DNA from: an uncultured Winogradskyella sp.
GTDB taxonomy: Bacteria; Bacteroidota; Bacteroidia; Flavobacteriales; Flavobacteriaceae
Length of the DNA stretch: 33,713 nucleotides
NCBI GenBank assembly: GCA_913061495.1
Contig: CAJXVG010000010.1
Coordinates: forward strand, 1-33,713
Reading direction: 5' to 3'
Position 1 is the stretch's first letter. Each line of letters opens with the position of its first letter. The translations under genes and the position numbers were made by a program. Of the stretch, positions 7,786 to 16,624 are shown piece by piece. Under the pieces are notes generated by a model. That model did not search any database. It was given only the letters and a program-made list of their open reading frames with translations, and had not been told where the DNA came from.

Positions 7786-9150
7786 CTAAAGGTTTAATGG
7801 ATTGTAACCTAAATAGGGAACTTCGTTTTCCTTAAATTCAATATCATAAGTTTCAAGCTCATCTAATATAGGCTTATAGACTTCTTTTGTAATTGGGATT
7901 TGTACTCCAGGAGTTGTTATTTTACCATTTAAAATAGCCAATGTTGCTATAGCAACTGGTAAACCCACTGTTTTGGCCATAGCAGTATAGGTTTGATCTT
8001 CTCCTATTGCTACCATTGTAGAATCAATCTGATGTTTTTCACCATTTAATTCGTAACCAAACTTATGGTACATTACAATCATATCCTTGTCATCTTCGCT
8101 AAGCGTCCAGCTATCCATTAATATTTTCTGAAGAATCTGCGCTGGTGTTGCCTCTTTCAATTCTACTTTTTTGTCTGCGCTAAATAAATCGAGTTCTAAA
8201 AATTTATCCCATACAATATCATCTTGGTCTATTTTAAGCGCATGCCTAAATTTTAATTCTACGGAATCTGTTGGGCTGTAAGGTAAAAATGCATTTACGA
8301 AATCACGGTAACTCATATTAGAGCTGTCTTCAATAGTATAACTGTCGTCTGTCATTCCTAATTGTACAAAAACATTCCAAGCTCTGCTGAAACCAACACG
8401 TCGCATTGTACCACGATATAAAGTTTTAACGTTTTCTAATCCATAAACATTTTGATATTTTAAAGAATCTCTATTGGCATAGCCTTCAAAACGGCCGAAA
8501 CCTTCAACATCCAAAAATTCGGTGCGTCTAAATAATCGATTGTAAGGAATATATTTAAACTGTCCTTCTTGTAAAAACTTGGCAGCTCCGCCTTGGCCTG
8601 CAACAACAACGTTTCTTGGGTTCCAAGTAAACTTATAATTCCAAAGATTGTTGTCACTTTCAGGAGCCACAAGGCCTCCCGTAAAAGATTCAAACAAAAT
8701 TATTTTTCCACCTTTATCTCTTATTCTGTCAATAACCTGCATTGCACTCATGTGGTCAATACCAGGATCTACACCAATTTCGTTCATAAACACTAAATTA
8801 TTGGCTTTGGCATCAGCATCTAAGGCTTGCATTTCATCACTAACATAAGAAGCAGTAACCATATGTTTTTTGTAGGTTATACAATCTTTTGCCGCTTCGA
8901 CGTGAAATCTGGCAGGAAGCATGGAAATTACAATATCTGCATTTTTTATTGCTGTAGATCTCGAATCAGAATCAAAGACATCTAAATGAACAATATCAAT
9001 TTCTTTATGATTACCGACCAACTTTTGGGCATTTTCAACATTAAGGTCACCGATGGTAATATGAAGGTTTTCAGATTTAGATTTGTCTCTTAAATATTTT
9101 ATGAGGTAAGATGTGGATTTTCCTGCACCTATGATTAAAATTTTTCGCAT
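7786..9150 (-). CDS. Saccharopine dehydrogenase family protein
   Basis: NAD(P)-dependent oxidoreductase of the saccharopine dehydrogenase/reductase family (454 residues). The N-terminal Rossmann fold begins at once with MRKILIIGAGKSTSYLIKYL, and a conserved NEIGVDPGIDHMSA segment follows the nucleotide-binding domain. The C-terminal half matches the saccharopine dehydrogenase C-terminal domain (KTVGLPVAIATLAILNGKI). I start it at the ATG at 9150. An upstream ATG at 9189 would add MYLVLSCFTKLVI ahead of the nucleotide-binding strand and is unlikely. Likely role: lysine-saccharopine metabolism, supported by the adjacent Lrp-family gene and, further off, a glutaryl-CoA dehydrogenase-like gene. 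Confidence 0.88.
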   Translation of the reverse strand: MRKILIIGAGKSTSYLIKYLRDKSKSENLHITIGDLNVENAQKLVGNHKEIDIVHLDVFDSDSRSTAIKNADIVISMLPARFHVEAAKDCITYKKHMVTASYVSDEMQALDADAKANNLVFMNEIGVDPGIDHMSAMQVIDRIRDKGGKIILFESFTGGLVAPESDNNLWNYKFTWNPRNVVVAGQGGAAKFLQEGQFKYIPYNRLFRRTEFLDVEGFGRFEGYANRDSLKYQNVYGLENVKTLYRGTMRRVGFSRAWNVFVQLGMTDDSYTIEDSSNMSYRDFVNAFLPYSPTDSVELKFRHALKIDQDDIVWDKFLELDLFSADKKVELKEATPAQILQKILMDSWTLSEDDKDMIVMYHKFGYELNGEKHQIDSTMVAIGEDQTYTAMAKTVGLPVAIATLAILNGKITTPGVQIPITKEVYKPILDELETYDIEFKENEVPYLGYNPLNL

Positions 9151-9156
9151 TATAAC

Positions 9157-9164
9157 TAATTTTG
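9157..9164 (+). promoter_or_regulatory. Putative -7 element for the DUF423 gene
   Basis: TAATTTTG fits TAnnTTTG and lies 57 nt before the DUF423 ATG, in the divergent spacer. No clear -33 box, so weak. Confidence 0.3.
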
Positions 9165-9221
9165 TAAAGCACGAAAGTACTAAATACAAAAGGCAATAAA
9201 AACCGAAACAAGACTTAAATT

Positions 9222-9611
9222 ATGAATAAGAAATTATTGATTACAGGATCTATTTTAGGAATTTTAGGAATAATTCTAGGTGCATTTGCAGCACATGGCT
9301 TAGAAAAATTGGTAGATGAGAATTCTGTAAAATCTTTTGAAACAGGAGTGCGCTACCAAATGTACCACTCATTTTTACTATTAATTTTAGGAGGTACCAC
9401 TTTTTTAAATTTAAAAGCTAAAAAAACCATCTTTTATTTAGTGGTTTTTGGGTTAATTCTGTTCTCAGGTTCTATCTATGGTTTGGCTACAAATGAACTC
9501 TCAGCTTTTGATTTTAAGACTATTGCGATGTTTACTCCAATTGGCGGATTAATATTAATAATTGCTTGGGTTGTTGTGTTAATCGGAATATTAAAGTCAA
9601 AGGTCGATTAA
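9222..9611 (+). CDS. DUF423 family membrane protein
   Basis: 129-residue protein with four hydrophobic helices. The first helix carries the family signature GIILGAFAAHGLEK (about residues 17-30), followed by the conserved FETGVRYQMYHSF. E. coli YgdD is of this family and its function is not established. It is divergent from the saccharopine dehydrogenase-like gene and 66 nt ahead of pckA, which has its own promoter-like box. Confidence 0.9.
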   Translation: MNKKLLITGSILGILGIILGAFAAHGLEKLVDENSVKSFETGVRYQMYHSFLLLILGGTTFLNLKAKKTIFYLVVFGLILFSGSIYGLATNELSAFDFKTIAMFTPIGGLILIIAWVVVLIGILKSKVD

Positions 9612-9645
9612 TGTTAATCGGCAAGGTTGTTTTAAAATAAAGTTT

Positions 9646-9653
9646 TAATTTTG
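9646..9653 (+). promoter_or_regulatory. Putative -7 promoter element for pckA
   Basis: TAATTTTG fits TAnnTTTG, with TTG at 9627-9629 as a possible -33 box (16-nt gap, slightly short). It sits 24 nt before the pckA ATG. Confidence 0.5.
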
Positions 9654-9677
9654 CTCACCTAAAACAACACAACAATT

Positions 9678-11294
9678 ATGGTAAACCATACACAATCAGC
9701 GAAATCGATTTCGTTAGACGCTTACGGTATTAAAAATGCCAAAATAAACTATCAGTTATCTTCAGATGAATTACATGCCGAGACCATTGCAAAAGACCAA
9801 GGAGTTGAGGCTTCCTCTGGAGCTTTAGCAGTAAAGACAGGCGAATTTACTGGTCGTTCGCCAATGGATAGATTCATTGTAAAAGATGATATTACAAAAG
9901 ATAAAGTTTGGTGGGGAAATATCAATATCCCTTTTGAAAGCGATAAGTTTCAAAAGCTTTATGACAAAGTTGTAGATTACCTTTCTGAAAAAGAGATTTA
10001 TGTTAGAGATAGTTATGCTTGCGCAGACGAAAACTATAAACTGAACATCCGAGTTATAAATGAGTATCCATGGAGCAATATGTTTGCCCATAACATGTTT
10101 TTACGCCCAACTGAAGAAGAGCTAAAAGACTTTTTACCAGAATGGACCGTTGTAAATGCTCCAGGATTTATGGCAGATCCTGAAGTTGATGGGACACGTC
10201 AGCATAATTTCGCAATCCTTGATTTTACTAGAAAAATAGCTTTGATTGGTGGAACTGGTTATACAGGCGAAATTAAAAAAGGAATTTTTTCTGCATTGAA
10301 TTTTATACTTCCAGTCTTTAAAAATACCTTGCCAATGCATTGTAGTGCAAATGTTGGTAAAGAAGGTGATACTGCAATTTTCTTTGGTTTATCAGGAACA
10401 GGAAAAACAACACTTTCTACCGATGCCAATCGTAGTTTAATTGGTGATGACGAGCATGGTTGGACAAAAGAAAACACTGTTTTTAATTTTGAAGGAGGCT
10501 GCTACGCTAAAGTAATAAACTTATCTCAAGAACAAGAGCCAGAAATTTTCGGTGCCATCAAAAAGGGAGCTATTTTAGAAAATGTTGTGATGGACAACGA
10601 GGGTAATGTGGATTTTGAAGATACCTCAATTACTCAAAATACTAGGGTAAGTTACCCAATTTACCATATAGATAATATTAAACAACCTTCAATAGGTGAA
10701 AATCCTAAAAATATATTTTTCTTAACAGCTGATGCATTTGGTGTTTTGCCTCCAATCTCTAAATTGACTCCTAGTCAGGCAGCTTATCATTTCATTTCTG
10801 GTTACACGGCTAAAGTTGCTGGTACAGAAGCTGGAGTTGTTGAGCCAATGCCAAGTTTTTCAGCATGTTTTGGTGCACCTTTTATGCCATTGCATCCAAC
10901 GGAATATGCAGCTATGTTAAGCAAAAAGATGAAAGAATCTGGTGTTAATGTATGGTTGGTAAATACAGGTTGGACAGGCGGTCCTTACGGTGTTGGCACA
11001 CGTATGAAATTAAAGTACACACGTGCCATGATCAATGCCGCCTTAAATGGTGATTTAAAAGACTACACGTATGAAGATTACCATATTCATTCCGTATTTG
11101 GAGTAGCACAACCAAGAACATGTCCTGGTGTGCCAACAGAAGTGTTAAGTCCAAGAACAACTTGGGATAATGATGAAGCCTATTATAAAATGGCATTTAA
11201 GTTATCAAATGCATTTAGGGAAAACTTTAAAAAGTTTGAGTCGTATGCTTCTGAAGAAGTGAGACGTGGAGGACCACAGCGTTATGCTTTTTAA
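9678..11294 (+). CDS. pckA: Phosphoenolpyruvate carboxykinase (ATP)
   Basis: Converts oxaloacetate and ATP to phosphoenolpyruvate, CO2 and ADP, the entry step of gluconeogenesis. 538 residues is normal for the ATP-type enzyme. The kinase loop FGLSGTGKTTLS is at about residues 236-247, the metal-binding GDDEHGW follows, and RSPMDRF (about 60) and NTGWTGGPYGVGTRM (about 433-447) are family signatures. It is followed by a strong terminator shared with the convergent hemD. Confidence 0.98.
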   Translation: MVNHTQSAKSISLDAYGIKNAKINYQLSSDELHAETIAKDQGVEASSGALAVKTGEFTGRSPMDRFIVKDDITKDKVWWGNINIPFESDKFQKLYDKVVDYLSEKEIYVRDSYACADENYKLNIRVINEYPWSNMFAHNMFLRPTEEELKDFLPEWTVVNAPGFMADPEVDGTRQHNFAILDFTRKIALIGGTGYTGEIKKGIFSALNFILPVFKNTLPMHCSANVGKEGDTAIFFGLSGTGKTTLSTDANRSLIGDDEHGWTKENTVFNFEGGCYAKVINLSQEQEPEIFGAIKKGAILENVVMDNEGNVDFEDTSITQNTRVSYPIYHIDNIKQPSIGENPKNIFFLTADAFGVLPPISKLTPSQAAYHFISGYTAKVAGTEAGVVEPMPSFSACFGAPFMPLHPTEYAAMLSKKMKESGVNVWLVNTGWTGGPYGVGTRMKLKYTRAMINAALNGDLKDYTYEDYHIHSVFGVAQPRTCPGVPTEVLSPRTTWDNDEAYYKMAFKLSNAFRENFKKFESYASEEVRRGGPQRYAF

Positions 11295-11314
11295 GGCAAA
11301 CATTCTATAAAACT

Positions 11315-11348
11315 AAAAAAGCGATTCTAAAATTAGAATCGCTTTTTT
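11315..11348. terminator. Bidirectional terminator, pckA / hemD
   Basis: An almost uninterrupted inverted repeat: AAAAAAGCGATTCTAA (11315-11330) pairs with TTAGAATCGCTTTTTT (11333-11348) around a 2-nt centre. The A-run on one side and the T-run on the other make it work on both strands, which fits the convergent genes pckA and hemD. Confidence 0.92.
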
Positions 11349-11366
11349 TTTATTGTTAACAGAGAA

Positions 11367-12116
11367 TTACTTTCCCTTATTTACACTATCAATATATTTC
11401 TGTAAAGCCATAGTCATTGATGGAGTTTCAGGTGTTGGTGCAGAGATATCTACTCTAAGACCCTTTTCTTTTACCGCTTTTACCGTAGTATTACCAAAAA
11501 CTGCAATTCTAGTATTTTTCTGTTCAAAATCTGGGAAATTGTGAAACAGAGATTCTATACCAGATGGGCTAAAGAATACTAAAATATCGTAAAATACATT
11601 TTCCAAATCAGATAAATCACTAATTACCGTTTTGTAAAATGTAGCTTGCTTCCAGTTAACACCCAATGCATCCAATGTTTCAGGAATAATAGGTTTTACT
11701 TTATCTGTAGTTGGTAAAAGGAATGTTTCGTCTTTATATTTCTTAATTAAAGGAGAAAGGTCTTCAAAATTACGTTTCCCAACATAAATCTTACGTTTTC
11801 TATATACCACATATTTCTGAAGGTAGTAAGCCACAGCCTCCGATTGGCAGAAATACTTCATGGAATCTGGTACTTTAAAGCGCATTTCATCTGCAACTCT
11901 AAAGAAGTGATCTACTGAATTTCTACTTGTTAAGATTATAGCGCTGTATTTGCTAAGGTCAACTTTTTGTTGTCTTACATCTTTGGCAGATACGCCCTCA
12001 ACATGGATAAACGGTCTAAAATCTACCTTTACTTTTTGCTTTTGTTGCAAATCAAAATAAGGTGAATTTTCTATTTTAGGCTCTGGTTGGGATACTAAAA
12101 TCGTTTTCACTTTCAT
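11367..12116 (-). CDS. hemD: Uroporphyrinogen-III synthase
   Basis: Closes hydroxymethylbilane into uroporphyrinogen III in haem and sirohaem synthesis. The 249-residue protein has the two-lobed HemD layout with poorly conserved sequence. Recognisable parts are ILTSRNSVDHFF (about residues 61-72), FLLPTTDKVKPIIPETLD in the middle, and DILVFFSPSGIESLF with IAVFGNTTVKAVKEKGLRV towards the C-terminus. It sits 17 nt downstream of the DUF4271 gene, a pairing usual in flavobacteria, so both form one transcript ending at the bidirectional terminator. Confidence 0.9.
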   Translation of the reverse strand: MKVKTILVSQPEPKIENSPYFDLQQKQKVKVDFRPFIHVEGVSAKDVRQQKVDLSKYSAIILTSRNSVDHFFRVADEMRFKVPDSMKYFCQSEAVAYYLQKYVVYRKRKIYVGKRNFEDLSPLIKKYKDETFLLPTTDKVKPIIPETLDALGVNWKQATFYKTVISDLSDLENVFYDILVFFSPSGIESLFHNFPDFEQKNTRIAVFGNTTVKAVKEKGLRVDISAPTPETPSMTMALQKYIDSVNKGK

Positions 12117-12133
12117 ACTTAAATCTTGTTTTT

Positions 12134-12784
12134 TTAAGCGTTATACCCTCTAATAGCCTTGTATAAAAGGATATAAGGCCCGATTTCGAGAGCGCAAAGA
12201 TACAATAAAAAATAGAAAAAATTAGGATTTATTGACTTTTGATGATTTTTGAATGAAGTAAGAAATCCGATGAAATTTATTAGAAACACAATGCAGATGG
12301 ATGCGATTATAATAATTTCCAGATATTTATCGGTATATAACAGAAATAGGTTAGCAATTAAAAAAATAAGACCAGAATAATTCTTAAAAGTTGTTTTTTG
12401 AAACAGATAATCATCAATAAGGCTGTCAATGTCAAAAAGGCTTCCAATGAGACGCTCTAGCAATGTTTTTATTAAAATGATGGTTGAGACCGCAAAGAGC
12501 AATTTTAAAAACGGAACTAATTCAAAATTTAATGGATCTATAAAAGTAGAATACGCAAAATGCAGAAAAATACTTAGCGAAAGCACTAAATTAATAAACA
12601 AAAGACCATCAAATCCATCTATAAATTTTTGGTCTTTAGCATAAATTTTTAAATATTTTGAATTACCTACAACATATATAAAATCACTAAACCTAAGTGA
12701 ATTCACGTATTTAGCAGCAGTAACCATTACTAATCCTAAAATGGTAAAAACGGTAAACCACTCGTAAGTAATAAAATCTCGCAT
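12134..12784 (-). CDS. DUF4271 integral membrane protein
   Basis: 216-residue protein with six or so hydrophobic helices (for example FLLYTDKYLEIIIIASICIV and the C-terminal FFYFLLYLCALEIGPYILLY). The C-terminal LYLCALEIGPYILLYKAI is the most recognisable part of the family. Function unknown. It is the first gene of a two-gene transcript with hemD. Confidence 0.85.
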   Translation of the reverse strand: MRDFITYEWFTVFTILGLVMVTAAKYVNSLRFSDFIYVVGNSKYLKIYAKDQKFIDGFDGLLFINLVLSLSIFLHFAYSTFIDPLNFELVPFLKLLFAVSTIILIKTLLERLIGSLFDIDSLIDDYLFQKTTFKNYSGLIFLIANLFLLYTDKYLEIIIIASICIVFLINFIGFLTSFKNHQKSINPNFFYFLLYLCALEIGPYILLYKAIRGYNA

Positions 12785-12873
12785 GTGGCTAAATTAAAGA
12801 AATTTAAGATTTAGACAATCACCAATCACCATAATCCGCAAAATAAATTGAGTGTAATATTCATTAAAACCTT

Positions 12874-12881
12874 TACTTTTG
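12874..12881 (+). promoter_or_regulatory. Putative -7 element for the glycosyltransferase-pyrC operon
   Basis: TACTTTTG fits TAnnTTTG and is 44 nt before the ATG at 12926. A TTG at 12848-12850 is the nearest -33 candidate (23-nt gap, long). Confidence 0.4.
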
Positions 12882-12925
12882 TCAAAACTCAAAATACGAG
12901 GTTAATCGTGTTTAAAACGCTGTAA

Positions 12926-13648
12926 ATGCCAGACGCAATTGTCATTATTCCAACCTATAATGAAATAGAGAATATTGAAGCCATAATTAGAGCTGTATTC
13001 GCTCAACCAAAGCTGTTTCATATTTTAGTAGTAGATGATAATTCGCCAGATAAAACGGCAGAAAAAGTCACAGCTCTAAAAACGGAGTTCAATCATCAAT
13101 TGCATTTGTTGAAACGTGAAGAAAAAAGTGGACTAGGCTCGGCTTATTTAGCAGGTTTTAAATGGTGTCTAAAAGAAAAATACGAATATATTTTTGAGAT
13201 GGATGCTGATTTTTCGCATAACCCAAACGATTTGGTTAAATTATACAATGCTTGTGCGGAGAACAATGCAGATATAGCCATAGGAAGCAGATACGTAAAA
13301 GGTATTACCGTTGTAAATTGGCCAATGTCACGTATTTTGTTGTCGTACGGAGCATCAAAATATGTACGTTTAATAACACGGATGAAGGTGAATGACTCCA
13401 CAGCAGGATTCATTTGTTACAGAAGAAACGTGTTGGAGGCTATAAATTTGAACAAAATACGATTTGTTGGTTATGCCTTTCAAATTGAAATGAAATTTAA
13501 AGCCTATAAAAAAGGTTTTAAAATTGTTGAAATCCCTGTTATCTTTAAAGATAGGGTAAAAGGAAAATCAAAAATGAGTGGAAGTATTATTTCCGAAGCC
13601 ATTTTTGGAGTAATTAGTTTAAAATTTAATAGCTTATTTAGTAAGTAG
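12926..13648 (+). CDS. GT2 glycosyltransferase, polyprenol-phosphate mannose synthase-like
   Basis: 240-residue family 2 glycosyltransferase of the DPM1 type, which transfers a sugar from a nucleotide donor to a polyprenyl phosphate. Visible motifs are the N-terminal VIIPTYNEIENI (7-18), VVDDNSPD (35-42), the donor and metal-binding EMDADFSHNP (91-100), IGSRYV, and the C-terminal IPVIFKDRVKGKSKM typical of this subgroup. No C-terminal membrane helices, so it acts at the inner face of the membrane. It lies 7 nt before pyrC and the two are probably cotranscribed. The sugar and acceptor cannot be told from sequence. Confidence 0.9.
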   Translation: MPDAIVIIPTYNEIENIEAIIRAVFAQPKLFHILVVDDNSPDKTAEKVTALKTEFNHQLHLLKREEKSGLGSAYLAGFKWCLKEKYEYIFEMDADFSHNPNDLVKLYNACAENNADIAIGSRYVKGITVVNWPMSRILLSYGASKYVRLITRMKVNDSTAGFICYRRNVLEAINLNKIRFVGYAFQIEMKFKAYKKGFKIVEIPVIFKDRVKGKSKMSGSIISEAIFGVISLKFNSLFSK

Positions 13649-13655
13649 AGCGACC

Positions 13656-14999
13656 ATGAAGCAACAGACATTAATTAAAAATGCAAAAATCGTTAACGAA
13701 GGAAAAATCGTTGAAGGCGATATACTAATAGAAAATAACATTATAAAGTCCATTGACTCTTCAATAAGTGTTAAATCGGCAGATATGACAGTTATTGATG
13801 CAGAAGGAAATTATGTCTTGCCAGGCATGATAGACGACCAAGTGCATTTTAGAGAACCAGGATTAACTCACAAGGCAAACATTGAAACCGAATCTAAAGC
13901 AGCTTTGGCTGGCGGAATTACATCTTTCATTGAGATGCCAAATACAAATCCACAGACCACAACGGTTAAAAAGTTGGAAGAAAAGTTCGCTATTGCAGAG
14001 AAATCATCTTATGCTAATTATTCTTTCATGTTTGGTGGTACTAATGACAATTTGGATGAAATCTTAAAAGTAAACCCCAAAACCGTTGCAGGTTTAAAGT
14101 TATTTTTAGGCTCTTCAACAGGAAATATGTTAGTAGATGACCCAAAAACCATTGAAAAGATATTCAGCAGTACAGATATGGTAATATCAGTACATTGTGA
14201 GGATGAAGCAACTATAAAAGCAAATTTAGAAAAACATAAGGCAAAATATGGAGATGATATTCCGATGGGAAAACATCCAATCATCCGTAGTGAGGAGGCT
14301 TGTTATATTTCATCTTCAAAAGCTATAGAGTTAGCTAAAAAAACAGGTGCAAGATTGCATGTGTTTCACCTTTCAACAGGAAAAGAAACCAATTTATTTA
14401 CCAATAAAATTCCGCTTAAAGACAAAAAGATTACTGCTGAGGTTTGTATTCACCATTTATGGTTTTCAGATGAAGATTATGAACGAAAAGGCAGTCTCAT
14501 TAAGTGGAATCCTGCTGTAAAAACAGTGAATGACAGAGCGCAACTTTGGAAAGCACTTTTAGATGACAGAATTGATGTGATCGCCACAGACCACGCTCCG
14601 CATACTTTTGAAGAAAAAAACAATCCTTATACTAGCGCACCATCTGGTGGACCTTTGGTGCAACACGCTTTAGTTGCACTTTTAGAGACTTATCACCAAG
14701 GTAAAATAGGGTTAGAGAAAATAGTTGAAAAAATAGCACATAATCCTGCGATATTGTTTAATGTAGAAAAACGTGGCTATATTAGAGAGGGTTACTTCGC
14801 AGATTTGGTAATTGTAGATTTACAAAGTCCGTGGAGCGTAAATAAGAGCAATATTCTTTACAAATGTGGTTGGTCGCCTTTTGAAGGTAATGTTTTTAAA
14901 AGTAGAATAACCCATACTTTTGTAAACGGCCAATTAGCCTACAACAATTTTAAGGTTTTAGACGTTAAAGCAGGACAACGACTAACTTTTGATAGATAA
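13656..14999 (+). CDS. pyrC: Dihydroorotase, Bacteroidota-type
   Basis: Catalyses the ring closure of carbamoyl-aspartate to dihydroorotate in pyrimidine synthesis. 447 residues, amidohydrolase fold. Probable metal and catalytic residues: H64 in DDQVHFREPG, carboxylatable K148 in GLKLFLGSSTGN, H180 in SVHCED, H238 in VFHLST and D312 in ATDHAPH. The first His of the usual HxH pair is Gln (Q62-V-H64). As I recall, the same Gln occurs in the Porphyromonas enzyme and other Bacteroidota, so it looks like a lineage trait and not damage. It is followed after 2 nt by the DUF4296 gene. Confidence 0.94.
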   Translation: MKQQTLIKNAKIVNEGKIVEGDILIENNIIKSIDSSISVKSADMTVIDAEGNYVLPGMIDDQVHFREPGLTHKANIETESKAALAGGITSFIEMPNTNPQTTTVKKLEEKFAIAEKSSYANYSFMFGGTNDNLDEILKVNPKTVAGLKLFLGSSTGNMLVDDPKTIEKIFSSTDMVISVHCEDEATIKANLEKHKAKYGDDIPMGKHPIIRSEEACYISSSKAIELAKKTGARLHVFHLSTGKETNLFTNKIPLKDKKITAEVCIHHLWFSDEDYERKGSLIKWNPAVKTVNDRAQLWKALLDDRIDVIATDHAPHTFEEKNNPYTSAPSGGPLVQHALVALLETYHQGKIGLEKIVEKIAHNPAILFNVEKRGYIREGYFADLVIVDLQSPWSVNKSNILYKCGWSPFEGNVFKSRITHTFVNGQLAYNNFKVLDVKAGQRLTFDR

Positions 15000-15001
15000 C
15001 A

Positions 15002-15508
15002 ATGTTAAAAAAAATCAGTGTCATATTACTTTTTTTAAGTTGCTTAGCATGTAGTGATAAGCCCAAAAAACCAGATAATCTTATTTCTGAAACAAAGATG
15101 GAAGCTGTGCTATATGATTTGTATATGATAAATTCAGCAAAGGGAGTCAATAGAAAACTGTTGGAGAAAAATGGATTTGTACCTGAAACTTATATTTTAA
15201 CCAAGCACAATGTAGATAGTTTACAGTTTGCAGAAAGTAATAATTACTATGCCTTTGAGACAGAAACCTACAGTGAAATTGTAGAAAATGTTAAGGACAG
15301 ACTGGAAAAGGAAAAAGAAGAGTATGAAGACTTACAAGCAGCTGAAGGACTTGCCGCTAAAAAAAGACGGGATTCAATAAAAGAAGCAAATAAGGGTTCA
15401 GTGAAAATTAAGGATTCTATTAAATCAAATTTGAAAAAAAACAAAAAAGATATTAATGATTTAAAGTATGTTTCTGACAAGAAAAAACCTAACGACTCAA
15501 TTAAATAA
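15002..15508 (+). CDS. DUF4296 lipoprotein
   Basis: 168-residue secreted lipoprotein. The signal peptide MLKKISVILLFLSCLAC ends in a lipobox with C17 as the lipidated residue. The DUF4296 domain covers about 27-105 (ETKMEAVLYDLYMINSAKG, then AESNNYYAFETETYSEIV). The C-terminal part (about 98-168) is highly charged, rich in Lys, Glu and Asp, and likely coiled or disordered. Starting 2 nt after pyrC, it is probably translationally coupled with it. Function unknown. Confidence 0.88.
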   Translation: MLKKISVILLFLSCLACSDKPKKPDNLISETKMEAVLYDLYMINSAKGVNRKLLEKNGFVPETYILTKHNVDSLQFAESNNYYAFETETYSEIVENVKDRLEKEKEEYEDLQAAEGLAAKKRRDSIKEANKGSVKIKDSIKSNLKKNKKDINDLKYVSDKKKPNDSIK

Positions 15509-15515
15509 ATAGATT

Positions 15516-16535
15516 TTAATTCTCGAAATCATTCAAATACAATTTACTGACATCTTCAATAGAATCATCAATTGATTTAAAGTTGTAACTAATCAAATTT
15601 TTTATTTTAGAATTATCATACTTGGTGGTTGTGGTAATTGACCTTGCCATTTGTTTAGACAATTGTCTGCGTTTTCCCAATAGTTTATACCTTAACCAAT
15701 CCATTCTCCAAACAATGGCCAAAAGCCAAGGTTTGGCTTCTTTTTTGGGTGGTTTGCTGCCTAAAGCATTGGCCACTTTTTGCTGAAAGGCTTTAAAACT
15801 CAAATTTTCTGAAACCAAAATAAAACCTTCATTTTTAATGTTGCTATCCATTAAATTTGTCAAGCAATTCACCACATCCCAAACATCAATGTAGCCAGTA
15901 ACACCTTTTGTATAGTGAGACATGCCTTTATGAATTTTTTTAAAAAGGCTGCCACTGCCACCACTGTGCCAAAAACCAGGACCCAAAATAACTCCAGGAT
16001 TTACTACAACAGCATCCAGACCTTCTTGTGTGCCACGCCAAACTTCTAGCTCAGCACCATATTTAGTTATTGCATAAACGCTATTGTCATCTTCTGGGTT
16101 CCAAGCTGTTTGTTCATCAATTAATTTGTCAGAATTATTATGGTGACCAATTGCTGCTACTGAACTCACATAACATAACTTTTTCACATTTTTACTTATA
16201 CAAAGATTTACGATATTGGCTGTGCCTTCAATATTAATTTTACGTAATGTTCTATATTTATCAGGTTCAAAAGAGACAAAGGCAGCACAGTGATAAACTT
16301 GCGAAACACCTTGAAAAGCAGACTGAAGTTTCGGGATATCAGCAATATCTGCTTCAACCCATTCAATGTTGTTGAACAAGGTTTCAGCATTATCCGAAAA
16401 ATAGGAGAAAACATGTTTTACACGACTTAAAGTTTTTTTTCGTCTAAAAAAAGCTCGGACTTTCTGTTTCTCTGTCACTAATTTATATAGCAAATGTGAG
16501 CCAACCAATCCTGTTCCGCCTGTAACTAATATCAT
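15516..16535 (-). CDS. NAD-dependent epimerase/dehydratase family protein
   Basis: 339-residue extended short-chain dehydrogenase. The nucleotide-binding motif TGGTGLVG is at residues 5-12, the catalytic triad is likely S124 or S125 with Y154 and K158 (YAITK), and HCAAFVSF matches the family's fourth strand. The substrate cannot be assigned: nucleotide sugars, sterol-like or flavonoid-reductase-like substrates are all possible. It converges on the DUF4296 gene with only 7 nt between stop codons and is divergent from tyrS. Confidence 0.87.
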   Translation of the reverse strand: MILVTGGTGLVGSHLLYKLVTEKQKVRAFFRRKKTLSRVKHVFSYFSDNAETLFNNIEWVEADIADIPKLQSAFQGVSQVYHCAAFVSFEPDKYRTLRKINIEGTANIVNLCISKNVKKLCYVSSVAAIGHHNNSDKLIDEQTAWNPEDDNSVYAITKYGAELEVWRGTQEGLDAVVVNPGVILGPGFWHSGGSGSLFKKIHKGMSHYTKGVTGYIDVWDVVNCLTNLMDSNIKNEGFILVSENLSFKAFQQKVANALGSKPPKKEAKPWLLAIVWRMDWLRYKLLGKRRQLSKQMARSITTTTKYDNSKIKNLISYNFKSIDDSIEDVSKLYLNDFEN

Positions 16536-16566
16536 AGTGTAAAGTTACGCTTTTTTAAAATTGTCT

Positions 16567-16596
16567 TTTGGGATTTAAAGCGGAAACATATCTTTG
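16567..16596 (+). promoter_or_regulatory. Promoter of tyrS
   Basis: TTTG (16567-16570), an 18-nt gap and TATCTTTG (16589-16596) match the Bacteroidota -33/-7 promoter. The ATG follows 28 nt later. Confidence 0.65.
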
Positions 16597-16624
16597 CTGA
16601 AATTAATTAAGAACCAAAATTATA

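Noticed and set aside
9151-9189. Upstream ATG at 9189 as start of the saccharopine dehydrogenase-like gene
   Set aside because: It adds 13 residues before the nucleotide-binding strand, while MRKILIIGAGKS at 9150 is the normal family start.
11353-11544. Plus-strand frame of 63 codons after pckA
   Set aside because: It overlaps hemD antisense, lies behind the bidirectional terminator and has no recognisable content.
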